From BRH-c32 sp041674625 (GTDB taxonomy: Bacteria; Bacteroidota; Ignavibacteria; Ignavibacteriales; Melioribacteraceae), in NCBI GenBank assembly GCA_041674625.1, contig JBAYVI010000003.1:1-64000 (forward strand): 64,000 nucleotides of DNA. Reading direction: 5' to 3'. The position numbers were made by a program, and so were the translations under genes. Of this stretch, positions 9,330-18,002 are shown in pieces. The notes under the pieces are model-generated. The model saw nothing but the letters and a program-made list of their open reading frames with translations. It was not told the origin of the DNA and made no database searches. How positions within the stretch are numbered: the stretch's first letter is position 1; each line of letters begins with the position of its first letter.

Positions 9330-10040
9330 TTATAGTTTATATTTCGATAAAACTTTTTCAACTTCAGCAGCCCATATTTTGTATCCCTTGGCGTTGAAGT
9401 GAATTCCATCCCAAGTTAATTCGGGACGTAAAAATCGGTCAATTCCCGCTGTCTTAGCATTAAGATCAATAATATCAACATTATTCTTCTGGGCAAAGTC
9501 AAAAAGCATTTTGTTTAGTTTATCCACTTCTCTATTCCTACCGGCATTAACTTCCGGAGTACCACCCCAGTCCTTAGCCCAAGTCTTTCCAGAGTAAGTT
9601 GTGGTCTGAATAACAGGAATAATATTTTTTGATTTTAGTTTGTTGATAATACTTACATATTCGCTATATACTTCCTCAGTAGGAATCCAATTATATATGT
9701 CGTTTAGCCCACCACAAATAAAAACAATTTTTGGATTTAATTTGTAAATATAATTTATTCTTGCAGCAAAACCTTGCAAAATATCGGAGGGTACTCCTCG
9801 TTCAGCGACACCGTTTCTTCCAAGTAGCTCATTCCAATTGGCTCCATTGGTAAGCGAATTACCGAGCATAACTATATTTGCCTGACGCGTTTTATATATA
9901 TCATACATTTCGACTTGTAATTTATAGGCGGGATTTTTTAAATAGCGTAAAGCAGGGTCTTCTTGTGCATCAATTTTGATTGAATTAAATGATAATATTA
10001 TCAGTAGTGAAATAGTATTTAATATAAATTTATATCTCAT
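9330..10040 (-). CDS. GDSL/SGNH esterase, exported
   Basis: A 236-residue SGNH hydrolase with a signal peptide (about 1-25, ending IDAQ). All four blocks are seen: GNSLTNG (block I, nucleophile Ser), RGVPS (block II Gly), GGLNDIY (block III Asn) and WDGIHFNAKGY (block V Asp-His). The closest recognisable relatives are acetylhydrolase/platelet-activating-factor-type and rhamnogalacturonan or acetylxylan esterases. It sits 24 bases upstream of the larger SGNH protein, so an acetyl-ester trimming or transfer role in the same glycan-modification pathway is the simplest reading. The GNS in place of GDS in block I is a common variant and should not abolish activity. Confidence 0.88.
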   Translation of the reverse strand: MRYKFILNTISLLIILSFNSIKIDAQEDPALRYLKNPAYKLQVEMYDIYKTRQANIVMLGNSLTNGANWNELLGRNGVAERGVPSDILQGFAARINYIYKLNPKIVFICGGLNDIYNWIPTEEVYSEYVSIINKLKSKNIIPVIQTTTYSGKTWAKDWGGTPEVNAGRNREVDKLNKMLFDFAQKNNVDIIDLNAKTAGIDRFLRPELTWDGIHFNAKGYKIWAAEVEKVLSKYKL

Positions 10041-10100
10041 TTTGCCTTTCTTTCGTTTATAAATTATACTCTTAAAACAAAAAATAGTTCGTGTTAAAGA

Positions 10101-11771
10101 TCACTTAGATTTTTTAGAAGCAGATTCAGCTGACTTAAATTTTAGAGTTTTTTCTAAGCTTACGAGTTCAGATATTTTAGCCGAATATTCTTCTTTTTCT
10201 TTTTCTACAATTCGTGTTTCGAGTTTTGTGTTTCTCAATTCTTCGCGTGATACTTTTAATTCATCTTTTATTTTCATCAATTCATTTTTACTTTCAGAAA
10301 TCTCTTGTTCAATTTTTTGCTTTATATCTTCGAGATTAGTATAGTACGAATTAGATTGATTAATAATCTGTTTTAATTCTGAGTTAATATTGTTTTTTCT
10401 TTGTTCGAGTGATTCAGATTCTGTTTTTACGCTATTCATGTGAAGCTTATATTTAGTAATATCTTCTCTGATATCTGCAAGATCGTCGATCAATTCTTTT
10501 TGTTCATCTTTTAAATTATTAAATGCTTGTTCTAAAGAAGCTTTTTCCTTTTGAAGAACTTTTGAGAGTCCCCCATATTCAGCAATTTGAGTACTCTTCT
10601 CTAAAATCAGTTTTTCTTTTTGATTTAGTTCCTTCTCTTTCTCGATTAGTTCTTGTTTGAGATTAGTAAGGCGAGTTTTTTGGTCATTAAATTCTTCCAA
10701 ATATTTTTGAAGCACTGCGGAAAAATTTCTTTCAACTGTAAGATTACTCTCTTCAATACTAAATTTTCTTTTTTCTAACTCTTCTAAAATTTCATTTTTT
10801 GATGTAATAGTTTCGGCGAGTTTTTCAATTTCATTCGTAGATTCAAGTAATTTTCCCTGCGATTCTTTTAGAACCACATCCACTCTTTTAATATCTTCTT
10901 GAAGAGCATTTTTTTTATTAAAAAGTTCTTCTGTAAGTTTGCTTTCTTCTTTTAATTTTTCGTCACTAAGCTCAATTCGTTGCTTAATATTATCGTAATC
11001 TTTTTTTGCCTGATAAAGCTCTTCAATTAATTTATCTTTTTGATTGGTGTATTCATTAAAAAGTTTTTCTTTTTCGGATAGTTGAAAAACCATTGCAGAG
11101 ACAGAATTTTCAAGATTGTTTTTTATCTCTTCGCTAAGAGAAAGTTTAGAATCAATCTCTTCTATTGTTTTTGTTTTTCTTGTTTCCTCGTCTTTAAGAT
11201 GATTTAATTTTTCAACGTAAACGCTAATATCTTTTTCATATTTAGCGAAGGATGCTTCTTCTTTTCTTAAATTATTTAGATGAGAAGTTAGTTGAATTTC
11301 TTCTTCTGAGAGTTCTGATACTTTTGTAGAAATAGTTTCAAATTCGGAAGTCATTCGTTCAAATTCCGATTTAAAATTTAAGGTCTTTTCAGAGATTTCA
11401 TTATATTCTGTTGTAACTTGATTGAGAAGGTTGTGTTTCTCTTCGTAGGATGAGTATTCGCTCTCAAATTGTTCAACTAATTGTTGAAGAGTTTCTTTTC
11501 GTTCGGATAAATGAGCTATCTGGTCTGTTAATTCATGAAGCAGTATTTCTTTTTCGTTTTTTTCAGTTTCATAACCAGTTACTAACTTACGTAATTCTTC
11601 TACGCTACTCGAAAGTTCAGTAAAATCCTTCCTTGTCTCTTCGAGTTTTTTTTCAAGTTCTAACAGACTTGTATGCTTTTGAAGAAGAGTATGAAGAGTG
11701 TTTTTCAGATCATCATTTTCTTCAATTAATTTGTCTGCTTCATTTCTGCTTTTTGATGCAAAAAGACTCAT
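10101..11771 (-). CDS. long coiled-coil protein of unknown function
   Basis: The 556-residue product is almost entirely predicted coiled coil: heptad-like runs rich in E, K, L, S and N from about residue 12 to 545, with no signal peptide, no transmembrane segment and no catalytic motif. It has no glycine/proline breaks long enough to indicate a separate globular domain. Composition resembles SMC arm or cytoskeletal filament proteins, but the ATPase heads of SMC are absent. It is the fourth gene of the rfbA-to-MBOAT unit, suggesting a structural role, perhaps in organising envelope machinery, though this is inference from position only. Low-complexity composition will give spurious similarity to myosin and similar proteins. 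Confidence 0.75.
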   Translation of the reverse strand: MSLFASKSRNEADKLIEENDDLKNTLHTLLQKHTSLLELEKKLEETRKDFTELSSSVEELRKLVTGYETEKNEKEILLHELTDQIAHLSERKETLQQLVEQFESEYSSYEEKHNLLNQVTTEYNEISEKTLNFKSEFERMTSEFETISTKVSELSEEEIQLTSHLNNLRKEEASFAKYEKDISVYVEKLNHLKDEETRKTKTIEEIDSKLSLSEEIKNNLENSVSAMVFQLSEKEKLFNEYTNQKDKLIEELYQAKKDYDNIKQRIELSDEKLKEESKLTEELFNKKNALQEDIKRVDVVLKESQGKLLESTNEIEKLAETITSKNEILEELEKRKFSIEESNLTVERNFSAVLQKYLEEFNDQKTRLTNLKQELIEKEKELNQKEKLILEKSTQIAEYGGLSKVLQKEKASLEQAFNNLKDEQKELIDDLADIREDITKYKLHMNSVKTESESLEQRKNNINSELKQIINQSNSYYTNLEDIKQKIEQEISESKNELMKIKDELKVSREELRNTKLETRIVEKEKEEYSAKISELVSLEKTLKFKSAESASKKSK

Positions 11772-11862
11772 CTAGTATCTTTCCGGATTATTTATTAAAG
11801 ATAAGAAACTTTATAGAAAGTATCAGATAAAATTACAACTTTAAAAGTAAATGTGCCTTAAA

Positions 11863-12249
11863 TTATACAGCTTCTGGTACTGTTTTCAATGATATCAAAT
11901 AAATTGTAACTCCAAAGGCAACCAATCCGAGTATTATTTTTAAATAAAAAGAATCGACAAAAAATAATATCGAGGATGCAATCGATAAATTAAGCATGAG
12001 AATAGCCATAATTTTTGCCCTTTTAGGTATTCCTCTATTCTCTCGATAGTGACGAATTAAATGTCCGAATCTTTTATGGTTTATCAACCAATTATAAAAT
12101 TTTTCTGAACTGCGCGCAAAACATCCCGTTGCAATAATTAAAAATATAGTTGTTGGCATTATCGGTAAGAAAATGCCAATTATACCTAAAGCAACAAAAA
12201 CAAAACCGCATAAATTTAATAGACTATTTTTTATAAATTTTGTTACCAA
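11863..12249 (-). CDS. YbaN/DUF454 family inner-membrane protein
   Basis: A 128-residue protein with about three membrane segments (9-40, 78-95, 98-120). It carries the DUF454 signature: LGxIGIFLPIMPTTIFLIIATGCFARSS followed by the basic loop RFGHLIRHYRENRGIPKRAK. The family (E. coli YbaN) is small, widespread and of unknown function. The start codon lies 13 bases after the stop of rfbA, so the two are co-transcribed. Nothing in the sequence ties it to polysaccharide synthesis. Confidence 0.92.
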   Translation of the reverse strand: MVTKFIKNSLLNLCGFVFVALGIIGIFLPIMPTTIFLIIATGCFARSSEKFYNWLINHKRFGHLIRHYRENRGIPKRAKIMAILMLNLSIASSILFFVDSFYLKIILGLVAFGVTIYLISLKTVPEAV

Positions 12250-12262
12250 GGGTTACCTTTTC

Positions 12263-13132
12263 CTAATCGTCATTAAGGATTCTTTCCAAATATTCTCTAT
12301 ACGAAGAACGTGGCAGCTTAGTTGTAATTAATTCTTCAAATTGAACTTTATTAATAAAACCCTTTAGGTAAGCGATCTCTTCTATACAGGCAACTTTTAG
12401 TCCTTGTCTATCTTCAATAATACCAAAGAAATTAGATGCTTGAAGAAGAGCTTCCGGTGTTCCGGTATCAAGCCATGCAACACCGCGTCCAATTTTATTT
12501 ACTTTTAATTTACCCATTTCGAGATAAACTTTATTTACATCTGTAATCTCAAGTTCACCTCTTGGTGATGGTTTAAGATTTTTTGAAATCTCCACAACAC
12601 TATTACCATAAGAATATAAACCCGGTACAGCAAAATTAGATTTTGGAGTTTTAGGTTTTTCTTCAATACTAAGAGCTTTACCATCTTTATCAAATTCAAC
12701 TATTCCGTATCGTTCCGGATCGGTAACTTGATAAGCAAAGATAGTTGCACCATCTTTTTCTTCTTCTACTGCTTTATAAAAGAAATCAAGTTTACCATAA
12801 AAAATATTATCTCCGAGTATTAAGGAGACTGCATCATTGCCAATAAATTCTTCGCCGAGAATAAAAGATTCTGCAATTCCATTAGGGGCTTTTTGAAGTG
12901 CATAACTTATATTAAGCCCTATATCTTCGCCTGAACCGAAAAGCTTTTGATACATTGGAATAGTTTCGGAATTTGAAATAATAAGAATATCTTTGATACC
13001 GCCAAGCATTAATACAGAGAGAGGATAGTAAATAAGCGGTTTATCATAAATTATAGTTAATTGTTTGCTATAAACTTTTGTAATTGGGTAGAGCCGAGTT
13101 CCGGATCCCCCTGCTAAAATAATTCCCTTCAT
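12263..13132 (-). CDS. rfbA: glucose-1-phosphate thymidylyltransferase
   Basis: RfbA/RmlA joins dTTP and glucose-1-phosphate to make dTDP-glucose, the first step of dTDP-rhamnose and related deoxysugar synthesis in the cytoplasm. The nucleotide-binding signature GGSGTRLYP lies at the N terminus, followed by SKQLxxIYDKPLIYYPLS, LILGDNIFYG, the sugar-binding EKPKTPKSNFAVPGLY and WLDTGTPE. I chose ATG 13132, giving 289 residues as usual for the family; an upstream ATG at 13156 would add eight residues and overlap the previous gene. The remaining rfbBCD genes are not in the window, so the rest of the pathway is encoded elsewhere. Its place at the head of the glycan-modification block fits surface polysaccharide synthesis. 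Confidence 0.95.
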   Translation of the reverse strand: MKGIILAGGSGTRLYPITKVYSKQLTIIYDKPLIYYPLSVLMLGGIKDILIISNSETIPMYQKLFGSGEDIGLNISYALQKAPNGIAESFILGEEFIGNDAVSLILGDNIFYGKLDFFYKAVEEEKDGATIFAYQVTDPERYGIVEFDKDGKALSIEEKPKTPKSNFAVPGLYSYGNSVVEISKNLKPSPRGELEITDVNKVYLEMGKLKVNKIGRGVAWLDTGTPEALLQASNFFGIIEDRQGLKVACIEEIAYLKGFINKVQFEELITTKLPRSSYREYLERILNDD

Positions 13133-13142
13133 TTTGCCCTCT

Positions 13143-13910
13143 TTAATCAGTAACACTAATATAAATTGTTTTTATAATTATTTCCTTATCATTATAAATT
13201 AAAAATTTGTAATCTCCTTTCCCTTTAAATGTATATTTCATAAAAGTCTGACTCCAGTTTTTATTAAGAATAAATTTTTTTATCTCTATAAACTTATCGT
13301 ATTCTGGATTAGTACTGGTTTTCCATACCTCAAATTTAATTAGAGAGCTGTTAAACGGCTTATTTGATTTGAGAAAAAGCTTTGTTTCGGGAGATCGATA
13401 CTTTAGGGAAATCGTTTCAAATGTATTGATTGGTTTTCCGTAAATTACTTTTTCACAGAATTGCGCATTTACATTGGCATAATAATATATTTCGGAAAAA
13501 GGAGTATCTAATTCATTTCTCGAAGTTTCCCAAACTGTGATTGTTTTTGTAGCTAATAAAACTCCTTTAGAATTTCGGAGATAGATTTCATATTTGCCCG
13601 ATTCTTTCAATTCATAATTAAATACTATCCATTTGCTGTTTTTATCGGGTCTGATTACGTGGCTATCATAATCTTGATTGCGATTATTAACTTTTTTATC
13701 TATGTATAAGTATAGTAGAGGATCAGGAATAACCTTTATATTATCATAAAGTATAAAGATATTATTTTTTAGAGATGTATTAAGAGTAAATTTAAGAGAG
13801 GCATCAATCGGCTCTCCTTTGTCGGTATAAGAGCGGCAAAGGTATAGCTCTTGAGAAAAAGCTATTGAAGTAAAAAATAAAAATATAATTAGGTATCGAT
13901 AAATGATCAC
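13143..13910 (-). CDS. exported protein of unknown function
   Basis: I do not recognise this family. The frame is open from 14093, but that part lies antisense-free inside trkA in another phase. A GTG at 13910, eight bases after the trkA stop, gives a proper signal peptide (hydrophobic 3-18, ending IAFSQ), so I place the start there (255 residues). The mature part is beta-strand rich with two similar halves (about 20-125 and 130-255), each looking like a small Ig-like or carbohydrate-binding-like sandwich; cysteines are few (about three). It lies between trkA and rfbA with 7- and 10-base gaps, so it is probably co-transcribed. A periplasmic binding or adaptor role is only a guess. Confidence 0.7.
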   Translation of the reverse strand: MIIYRYLIIFLFFTSIAFSQELYLCRSYTDKGEPIDASLKFTLNTSLKNNIFILYDNIKVIPDPLLYLYIDKKVNNRNQDYDSHVIRPDKNSKWIVFNYELKESGKYEIYLRNSKGVLLATKTITVWETSRNELDTPFSEIYYYANVNAQFCEKVIYGKPINTFETISLKYRSPETKLFLKSNKPFNSSLIKFEVWKTSTNPEYDKFIEIKKFILNKNWSQTFMKYTFKGKGDYKFLIYNDKEIIIKTIYISVTD

Positions 13911-13917
13911 ATCTCTA

Positions 13918-15258
13918 TTAAACGAAAAAACTCTCAATTTTATTAATTGCACCGGGTAGAGCGAAAACAACAACTTTATCGTTTGGCTGAATTTGTGTAT
14001 CTCCCAAAGCAATAAAAGCCTTATCATTGCGGACATATCCACCAATGATTGCATTATCGGGAAAACCAAGGTCTTTAATTTTTCTTTTAACAATTTTCGA
14101 TTTTTCGGCAGCAGAGTATTCTAATACTTCAGCGTCAATACCAAGTATGTTAATATTCGCCACAAGATTTCTTTTTCTAATTGCCTTTGTAATATTATTA
14201 GCGGCAATCAATTTTTTATTTATTAGCGCATCTAACCCGATAGTCTGTGTAAGAGGTATATAATCAACATTATCAACAAGAGCAATCATTTTTTTTACTT
14301 TTAAGTGTTTTGCCATTAGGCAGGTGATAATGTTTGTTTCGGCGTCATCGGTTACGGCAATAAATGCATCCATATCGATAATACCCTCTTGAGCGAGGAG
14401 ATCAATATCTCTTCCATCCCCCTGAATTACCATTGTATCCTCAAGGTAATCAGCAAGCAAATGTGACTTGTCTTTATTTGATTCAATTAATTTTACGTTA
14501 TACTGTTTTTCTAAATGGTGTGCCGTTAATCTGCCAATTTTACCTCCACCAAGAATCATAACGTTTTTCATTTTAACTGATTCTTGTCCTGAAAGTCGAA
14601 CGATTTTTTCAACAGCATCAGGCTTGGTAATTATAAAAATCTGATCTTCTGGAACGAAGATATCTTCTCCCGTCGGTATAACCGTTCTCAGACCCCTATG
14701 GATAGCTATTATCCTAAAATCAACTACGTGAAATTCTTCTGCCGTTTGTTTTACTGTTTTATTGATAGCTGGGGAATCATAACCGATTCTTATTCCGAGA
14801 ATTATTAGTTTTCCACTTTCAAACTCTATTACGTCAGTTGCGGCAGCTCTTTCAATTAGCCTAACTATCTCAATCGCTGCAAGTTCTTCGGGATAAACCA
14901 AGTGATCTACTCCAATGGATTTAAATAACTCACTGTTTTGTGGATTTATGTATTCATCATTTGCCACGCGTGCCACAGTAGTTTTAACACCTAATTTTTT
15001 TGCAAGGATTGCTGTTGTAATATTTTCGGCTTCATTTTCATTAACCGCAAGTAGAAGATCGCAATGTTTGGCATCAGCTTCTTTGAGCTTATCTATTTCG
15101 GTAGATTTACCAATGACGGGAAATATTTCTACGGTTGAATTAATTCTCTCTAAACGTTGTTCATTAGGTTCAATAACTGTAATGTCGTGATGCTCGTGAA
15201 CGAGCTGTTTTGCCAAGTGGAAGCCCACTTCGCCTGCGCCTGCAATTATAATTTTCAT
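13918..15258 (-). CDS. trkA: Trk potassium uptake regulatory protein TrkA
   Basis: TrkA is the cytoplasmic NAD(H)-binding gating subunit of Trk/Ktr potassium channels. The 446-residue protein has the double RCK layout: Rossmann motif GAGEVGFHLAKQL at residue 7, RCK_C near 140-220, a second Rossmann motif GGGKIGRLTAHHL near 230, and a second RCK_C (about 365-446). Acidic residues ending the second strand of each half (VIEPNEQRL; LIESNKDKS) fit NAD binding. The membrane partner TrkH is not in the window. It lies one base from the PII-like gene and so appears to form an operon with the bicarbonate permease; RCK_C domains of some relatives bind c-di-AMP, which is suggestive given that context. 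Confidence 0.95.
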   Translation of the reverse strand: MKIIIAGAGEVGFHLAKQLVHEHHDITVIEPNEQRLERINSTVEIFPVIGKSTEIDKLKEADAKHCDLLLAVNENEAENITTAILAKKLGVKTTVARVANDEYINPQNSELFKSIGVDHLVYPEELAAIEIVRLIERAAATDVIEFESGKLIILGIRIGYDSPAINKTVKQTAEEFHVVDFRIIAIHRGLRTVIPTGEDIFVPEDQIFIITKPDAVEKIVRLSGQESVKMKNVMILGGGKIGRLTAHHLEKQYNVKLIESNKDKSHLLADYLEDTMVIQGDGRDIDLLAQEGIIDMDAFIAVTDDAETNIITCLMAKHLKVKKMIALVDNVDYIPLTQTIGLDALINKKLIAANNITKAIRKRNLVANINILGIDAEVLEYSAAEKSKIVKRKIKDLGFPDNAIIGGYVRNDKAFIALGDTQIQPNDKVVVFALPGAINKIESFFV

Positions 15259-15259
15259 A

Positions 15260-15553
15260 TTAATTAAAATCGATTATATCTGTATCCGATATAAATGCGA
15301 TTCCCGAATAAGTTCTCATTAAAGGTTTTATTTTTTCTAATATTTCTTTAGTTTTTTCCTCAGACTCGATAATAATAATCATAGCATATTTAATAATATC
15401 CGAGAGACCAAAAGTAATTTTTTTACCAAGCGTACCTTTCCCGGTTACTTCTGGAATGATTGTATAGCCGGAAACTTTCGCTTTATCTAATATGCGACAG
15501 AGGTTATCTAATTCAATATTTTCGATTACTATTTCTAATTTTTTATTTTTCAT
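15260..15553 (-). CDS. PII-like (SbtB-type) regulatory protein
   Basis: A 97-residue single-domain protein with the ferredoxin-like pattern of PII proteins. Recognisable points are the strand LEIVIENIELDN, then VSGYTIIPEVTGKGTLGKK (the T-loop base and G-K-G of PII-like proteins), the strand YAMIIIIESEE and the closing YSGIAFISD. Its gene overlaps the start-stop junction of the bicarbonate permease by four bases (ATGA), the same arrangement as SbtA-SbtB in cyanobacteria, where the partner senses adenine nucleotides (cAMP, c-di-AMP, ADP/ATP) and blocks the permease. Ligand and direct inhibition here are inferred from that pairing. No canonical uridylylated PII tyrosine site is evident, as expected for this subgroup. 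Confidence 0.85.
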   Translation of the reverse strand: MKNKKLEIVIENIELDNLCRILDKAKVSGYTIIPEVTGKGTLGKKITFGLSDIIKYAMIIIIESEEKTKEILEKIKPLMRTYSGIAFISDTDIIDFN

Positions 15554-16539
15554 CTTATTATCCGTATAAGCATTTCGCTGATTATAAAATAGATTGGAAT
15601 GCCAAATATAATATTAAAAGGGAAAGTAACTGCCAATGACATCGTAAGATAGATTGAAGGATTTGCTTCAGGGAGAGCCATACGAACGGCTGCGGGTGCT
15701 GCAATATAAGATGAAGAAGCCGAAAGTACCGCGAATAAAGTCGCTGTACCAGTATCAAATCCAATTAATACTGCAAGAAGTGAAGCGAGAGTTCCATTCA
15801 TTAATGGAATCAATATAGCTGCTGCCGATAGCTTAATTCCCATTTTAGAAAATTCTTCAATTCTTCTACCGGCAAGCATACCCATTTCTAATAAAAATAA
15901 TGTTAATACTCCTTGAAATGGATCAACAAAAAAAGGTTTTGTTAAAGCCATCCCTTTTTCACCGCTTACAATTCCAATAAATAGACTTCCGAATAAAAGC
16001 ACAATGCTTCCATTAAAAAGGGATTCTTTTACGATCTCCTTAATCTTAAATTCATTCTTCGTTGTTTTTTGAAAATACCTTACAAGCAGTAGCGAAATAA
16101 AAATAGCAGGAGATTCCATCAATGCCATCATACCTACCATAAAACCTTCGTAATGTACGGACGATCTTTCCAAGAAAGTGACGGCAGTAATAAAGGTAAC
16201 AACACTTACAGAACCGTAATGTGCGGCAATAGCTCCGGCATTAGTAATGTCGTTTTTAAGCAATTTCTTTATAATAAAAAATACAATTATCGGAATAACA
16301 AGACCAATAAATAAAGATAAAAAAATGGATAAAAAAAGATTTAAATCACTTCCATTCTTGGATATTTCTACCCCTCCTTTGAATCCAAGGGCAATCATCA
16401 AATAGATTGAAAGAATTTTAGCTATTGAATCGGGTATCTTCAGGTCTGACTTTAGTACCGAAGCTACAAATCCCAGAATAAAAAATAAAATTACCGGCGT
16501 GCGGAAGTTTTCTAGACTACTATTAAAGATTTCTATCAT
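15550..16539 (-). CDS. sbtA: SbtA-type sodium-dependent bicarbonate permease
   Basis: A 329-residue polytopic protein of the Sbt_1 (formerly DUF897) family, ten hydrophobic segments. Diagnostic stretches are KSDLKIPDSIAKILSIYLM near the N terminus, LGFKGGVEIS, AIAAHYGSVSVVTF in the middle, LFLLEMGMLAGRR, and the C-terminal SSSYIAAPAAVRMALPEANP. In cyanobacteria SbtA takes up bicarbonate with sodium. In a presumed heterotroph or chemotroph it would supply carboxylations or respond to low CO2. It is the first gene of a permease-PII-trkA unit, preceded at 133 bases by the structured RNA candidate. The substrate is assigned from family only. Confidence 0.9.
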   Translation of the reverse strand: MIEIFNSSLENFRTPVILFFILGFVASVLKSDLKIPDSIAKILSIYLMIALGFKGGVEISKNGSDLNLFLSIFLSLFIGLVIPIIVFFIIKKLLKNDITNAGAIAAHYGSVSVVTFITAVTFLERSSVHYEGFMVGMMALMESPAIFISLLLVRYFQKTTKNEFKIKEIVKESLFNGSIVLLFGSLFIGIVSGEKGMALTKPFFVDPFQGVLTLFLLEMGMLAGRRIEEFSKMGIKLSAAAILIPLMNGTLASLLAVLIGFDTGTATLFAVLSASSSYIAAPAAVRMALPEANPSIYLTMSLAVTFPFNIIFGIPIYFIISEMLIRIIR

Positions 16540-16671
16540 ATTTATATTATTTCAGATGTTTAAACATATAATATAATATGAAAAAGGGGGCGAAAGCAAA
16601 ATACCTGTCATCTTATTTTTGATGAGGGAAAAAAATAAACGAAGTAAAATATTTTAGTGATAGGAATAAAA

Positions 16672-16769
16672 TTGCGTTGCAGCTCACCGAAGCGATAAGG
16701 CGGAAAACCCTTTCCTATTTTTATTTAGTAATAAAAATCACACTTAGTCTTATAGACACCGCAACGCAA
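16672..16769 (-). ncRNA. candidate structured leader RNA upstream of the bicarbonate permease
   Basis: Read on the minus strand, a perfect 9-bp helix (TTGCGTTGC at 16769-16761 with GCAACGCAA at 16680-16672) closes a junction holding four small hairpins. In order they are GTCT-ATA-AGAC (16757-16747), ATTTTTATT-ACTA-AATAAAAAT (16738-16717), GGAAA-GGGT-TTTCC (16715-16702) and TCGC-UUCG-GUGA (about 16695-16684). The last is the very stable C(UUCG)G tetraloop, which has its stabilising sequence only on the minus strand and so favours that orientation. The element lies in the 287-base gap before the permease start. I cannot match it to a known riboswitch class; it may be a riboswitch, an independent small RNA or a protein-binding leader. 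The rest of the gap is AT-rich. Confidence 0.55.
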
Positions 16770-16826
16770 GTATAATTTTATAAATTAAAAAGAAAAAAGA
16801 TATGCCAAAAATTTTACCCTAAATAA

Positions 16827-17939
16827 TTAATTAAGATCCTTGATAGAGGGAAGAATATAATCCCTAAATGCAGAGAAAAATTTATTTGAAGTTGTAAAAT
16901 TTCCGGCAGTGGAGACAATAATAATATTCAAATGAGGAATAACAATTATATACTGCCCAGCAAAACCGGAGGCATAATAAGTATCAATAGAATTAAATTG
17001 CGCACTCCAGCTATCTCCCAAGCGCCACCATCCCATTGCATAATCCGAACTTGCATCTACTGTTAACTGTTTTTGTGTTGATTGATTAATCCATTCTTCT
17101 GGAATTACCCTTGCCCCTTTATATAAACCCTTATGAATAACAAGATCTCCAATAACGGCCATGTCAATTGGGCGCATTATTAATCCCCAACCGGTATTAG
17201 TTAAGCCATTAGCACTTTTTTCCCATTGATAGTTCGATATATTTAATGGTTGAAAAAGTTTTTCTTCTCCATATAATGCGGCTTCCTTACCAAGGGCATT
17301 TTTTAAAATTCCAGAAATAAGGATTGTATTTCCGCTATCATAATTAAAAAGGGATCCGGGTTCAGCAGCCATCGGTTTATTGATCATAAATTTGATCCAA
17401 TCTTGCGCTAAGGATAATTCAAATAGATCACTCGTTGGATTTGAGTAGGAATCATTAAACTCCATCCACTTTATGCCGGATGTCATTGTAAGTAAATTTT
17501 TGATTGTAATTGCTTTTTTTCTGTCGTCTAAATTAAGAATCGGATTTTGCTCGGGTAGTAAATCCACGATCTTTTCATCTAATGATTTAATTTTCTCTTC
17601 ATATAATGCAGAACCAACTAATAGAGAAGTAACACTTTTAGTAACAGAAAAAACATTATGAGGTATTTCACGGGAATACCCTTTGTAATATTTTTCAAAA
17701 ACGAGCGAACCGTTTCTGACTATAATGAGACTGTGGATTTCGCTATAAATCCCGGCAGATATTTTTGAATCAAGCTCATTAAGTCTGGCACTATCGAAAT
17801 TTTCCGATTCCGGAGTTGAAATTACAAAAGGAAAATTTTCTACCATAGGTGGATCACCCGGACCACCTTCTCTCTCGGAACAGCTCCACGAAACAATTAT
17901 CGTCATTAATAGTATTACAACGAATATATTCTTTTTCAT
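16827..17939 (-). CDS. serine hydrolase, beta-lactamase/class C family, lipoprotein
   Basis: The 370-residue product starts with a lipoprotein signal (hydrophobic 5-18 then WSC at 18-20) and carries the beta-lactamase/D-alanyl-D-alanine carboxypeptidase fold. The nucleophile motif S98-x-x-K101 is in FSVTKSVTS; the Tyr motif is YDSGNTIL; and the conserved YAMGWWRLGD and ASGFAGQY blocks are in order. Members of this family (e.g. EstB, 6-aminohexanoate hydrolases) are often esterases or peptidases rather than drug-resistance enzymes, so no antibiotic phenotype should be inferred. It is transcribed alone, divergent from the small lipoprotein gene at 18003. Confidence 0.9.
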   Translation of the reverse strand: MKKNIFVVILLMTIIVSWSCSEREGGPGDPPMVENFPFVISTPESENFDSARLNELDSKISAGIYSEIHSLIIVRNGSLVFEKYYKGYSREIPHNVFSVTKSVTSLLVGSALYEEKIKSLDEKIVDLLPEQNPILNLDDRKKAITIKNLLTMTSGIKWMEFNDSYSNPTSDLFELSLAQDWIKFMINKPMAAEPGSLFNYDSGNTILISGILKNALGKEAALYGEEKLFQPLNISNYQWEKSANGLTNTGWGLIMRPIDMAVIGDLVIHKGLYKGARVIPEEWINQSTQKQLTVDASSDYAMGWWRLGDSWSAQFNSIDTYYASGFAGQYIIVIPHLNIIIVSTAGNFTTSNKFFSAFRDYILPSIKDLN

Positions 17940-18002
17940 AATTATTCTTTTTTCAATAAATTATTATATTAAGACCATAAATATATAACTAAGGGATCGT
18001 TG

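Noticed and set aside
13911..14093. Extension of the unknown secreted gene upstream to 14093
   Set aside because: It would lie inside trkA in another frame and has no signal-peptide character; GTG at 13910 gives a signal peptide and follows the trkA stop.
16672..16769. tRNA, 4.5S/SRP or 6S RNA
   Set aside because: No T-arm TTCRA, no GGUCAGG/GGAAGCAGC motif of SRP RNA, and too short for 6S RNA; kept as unclassified leader.
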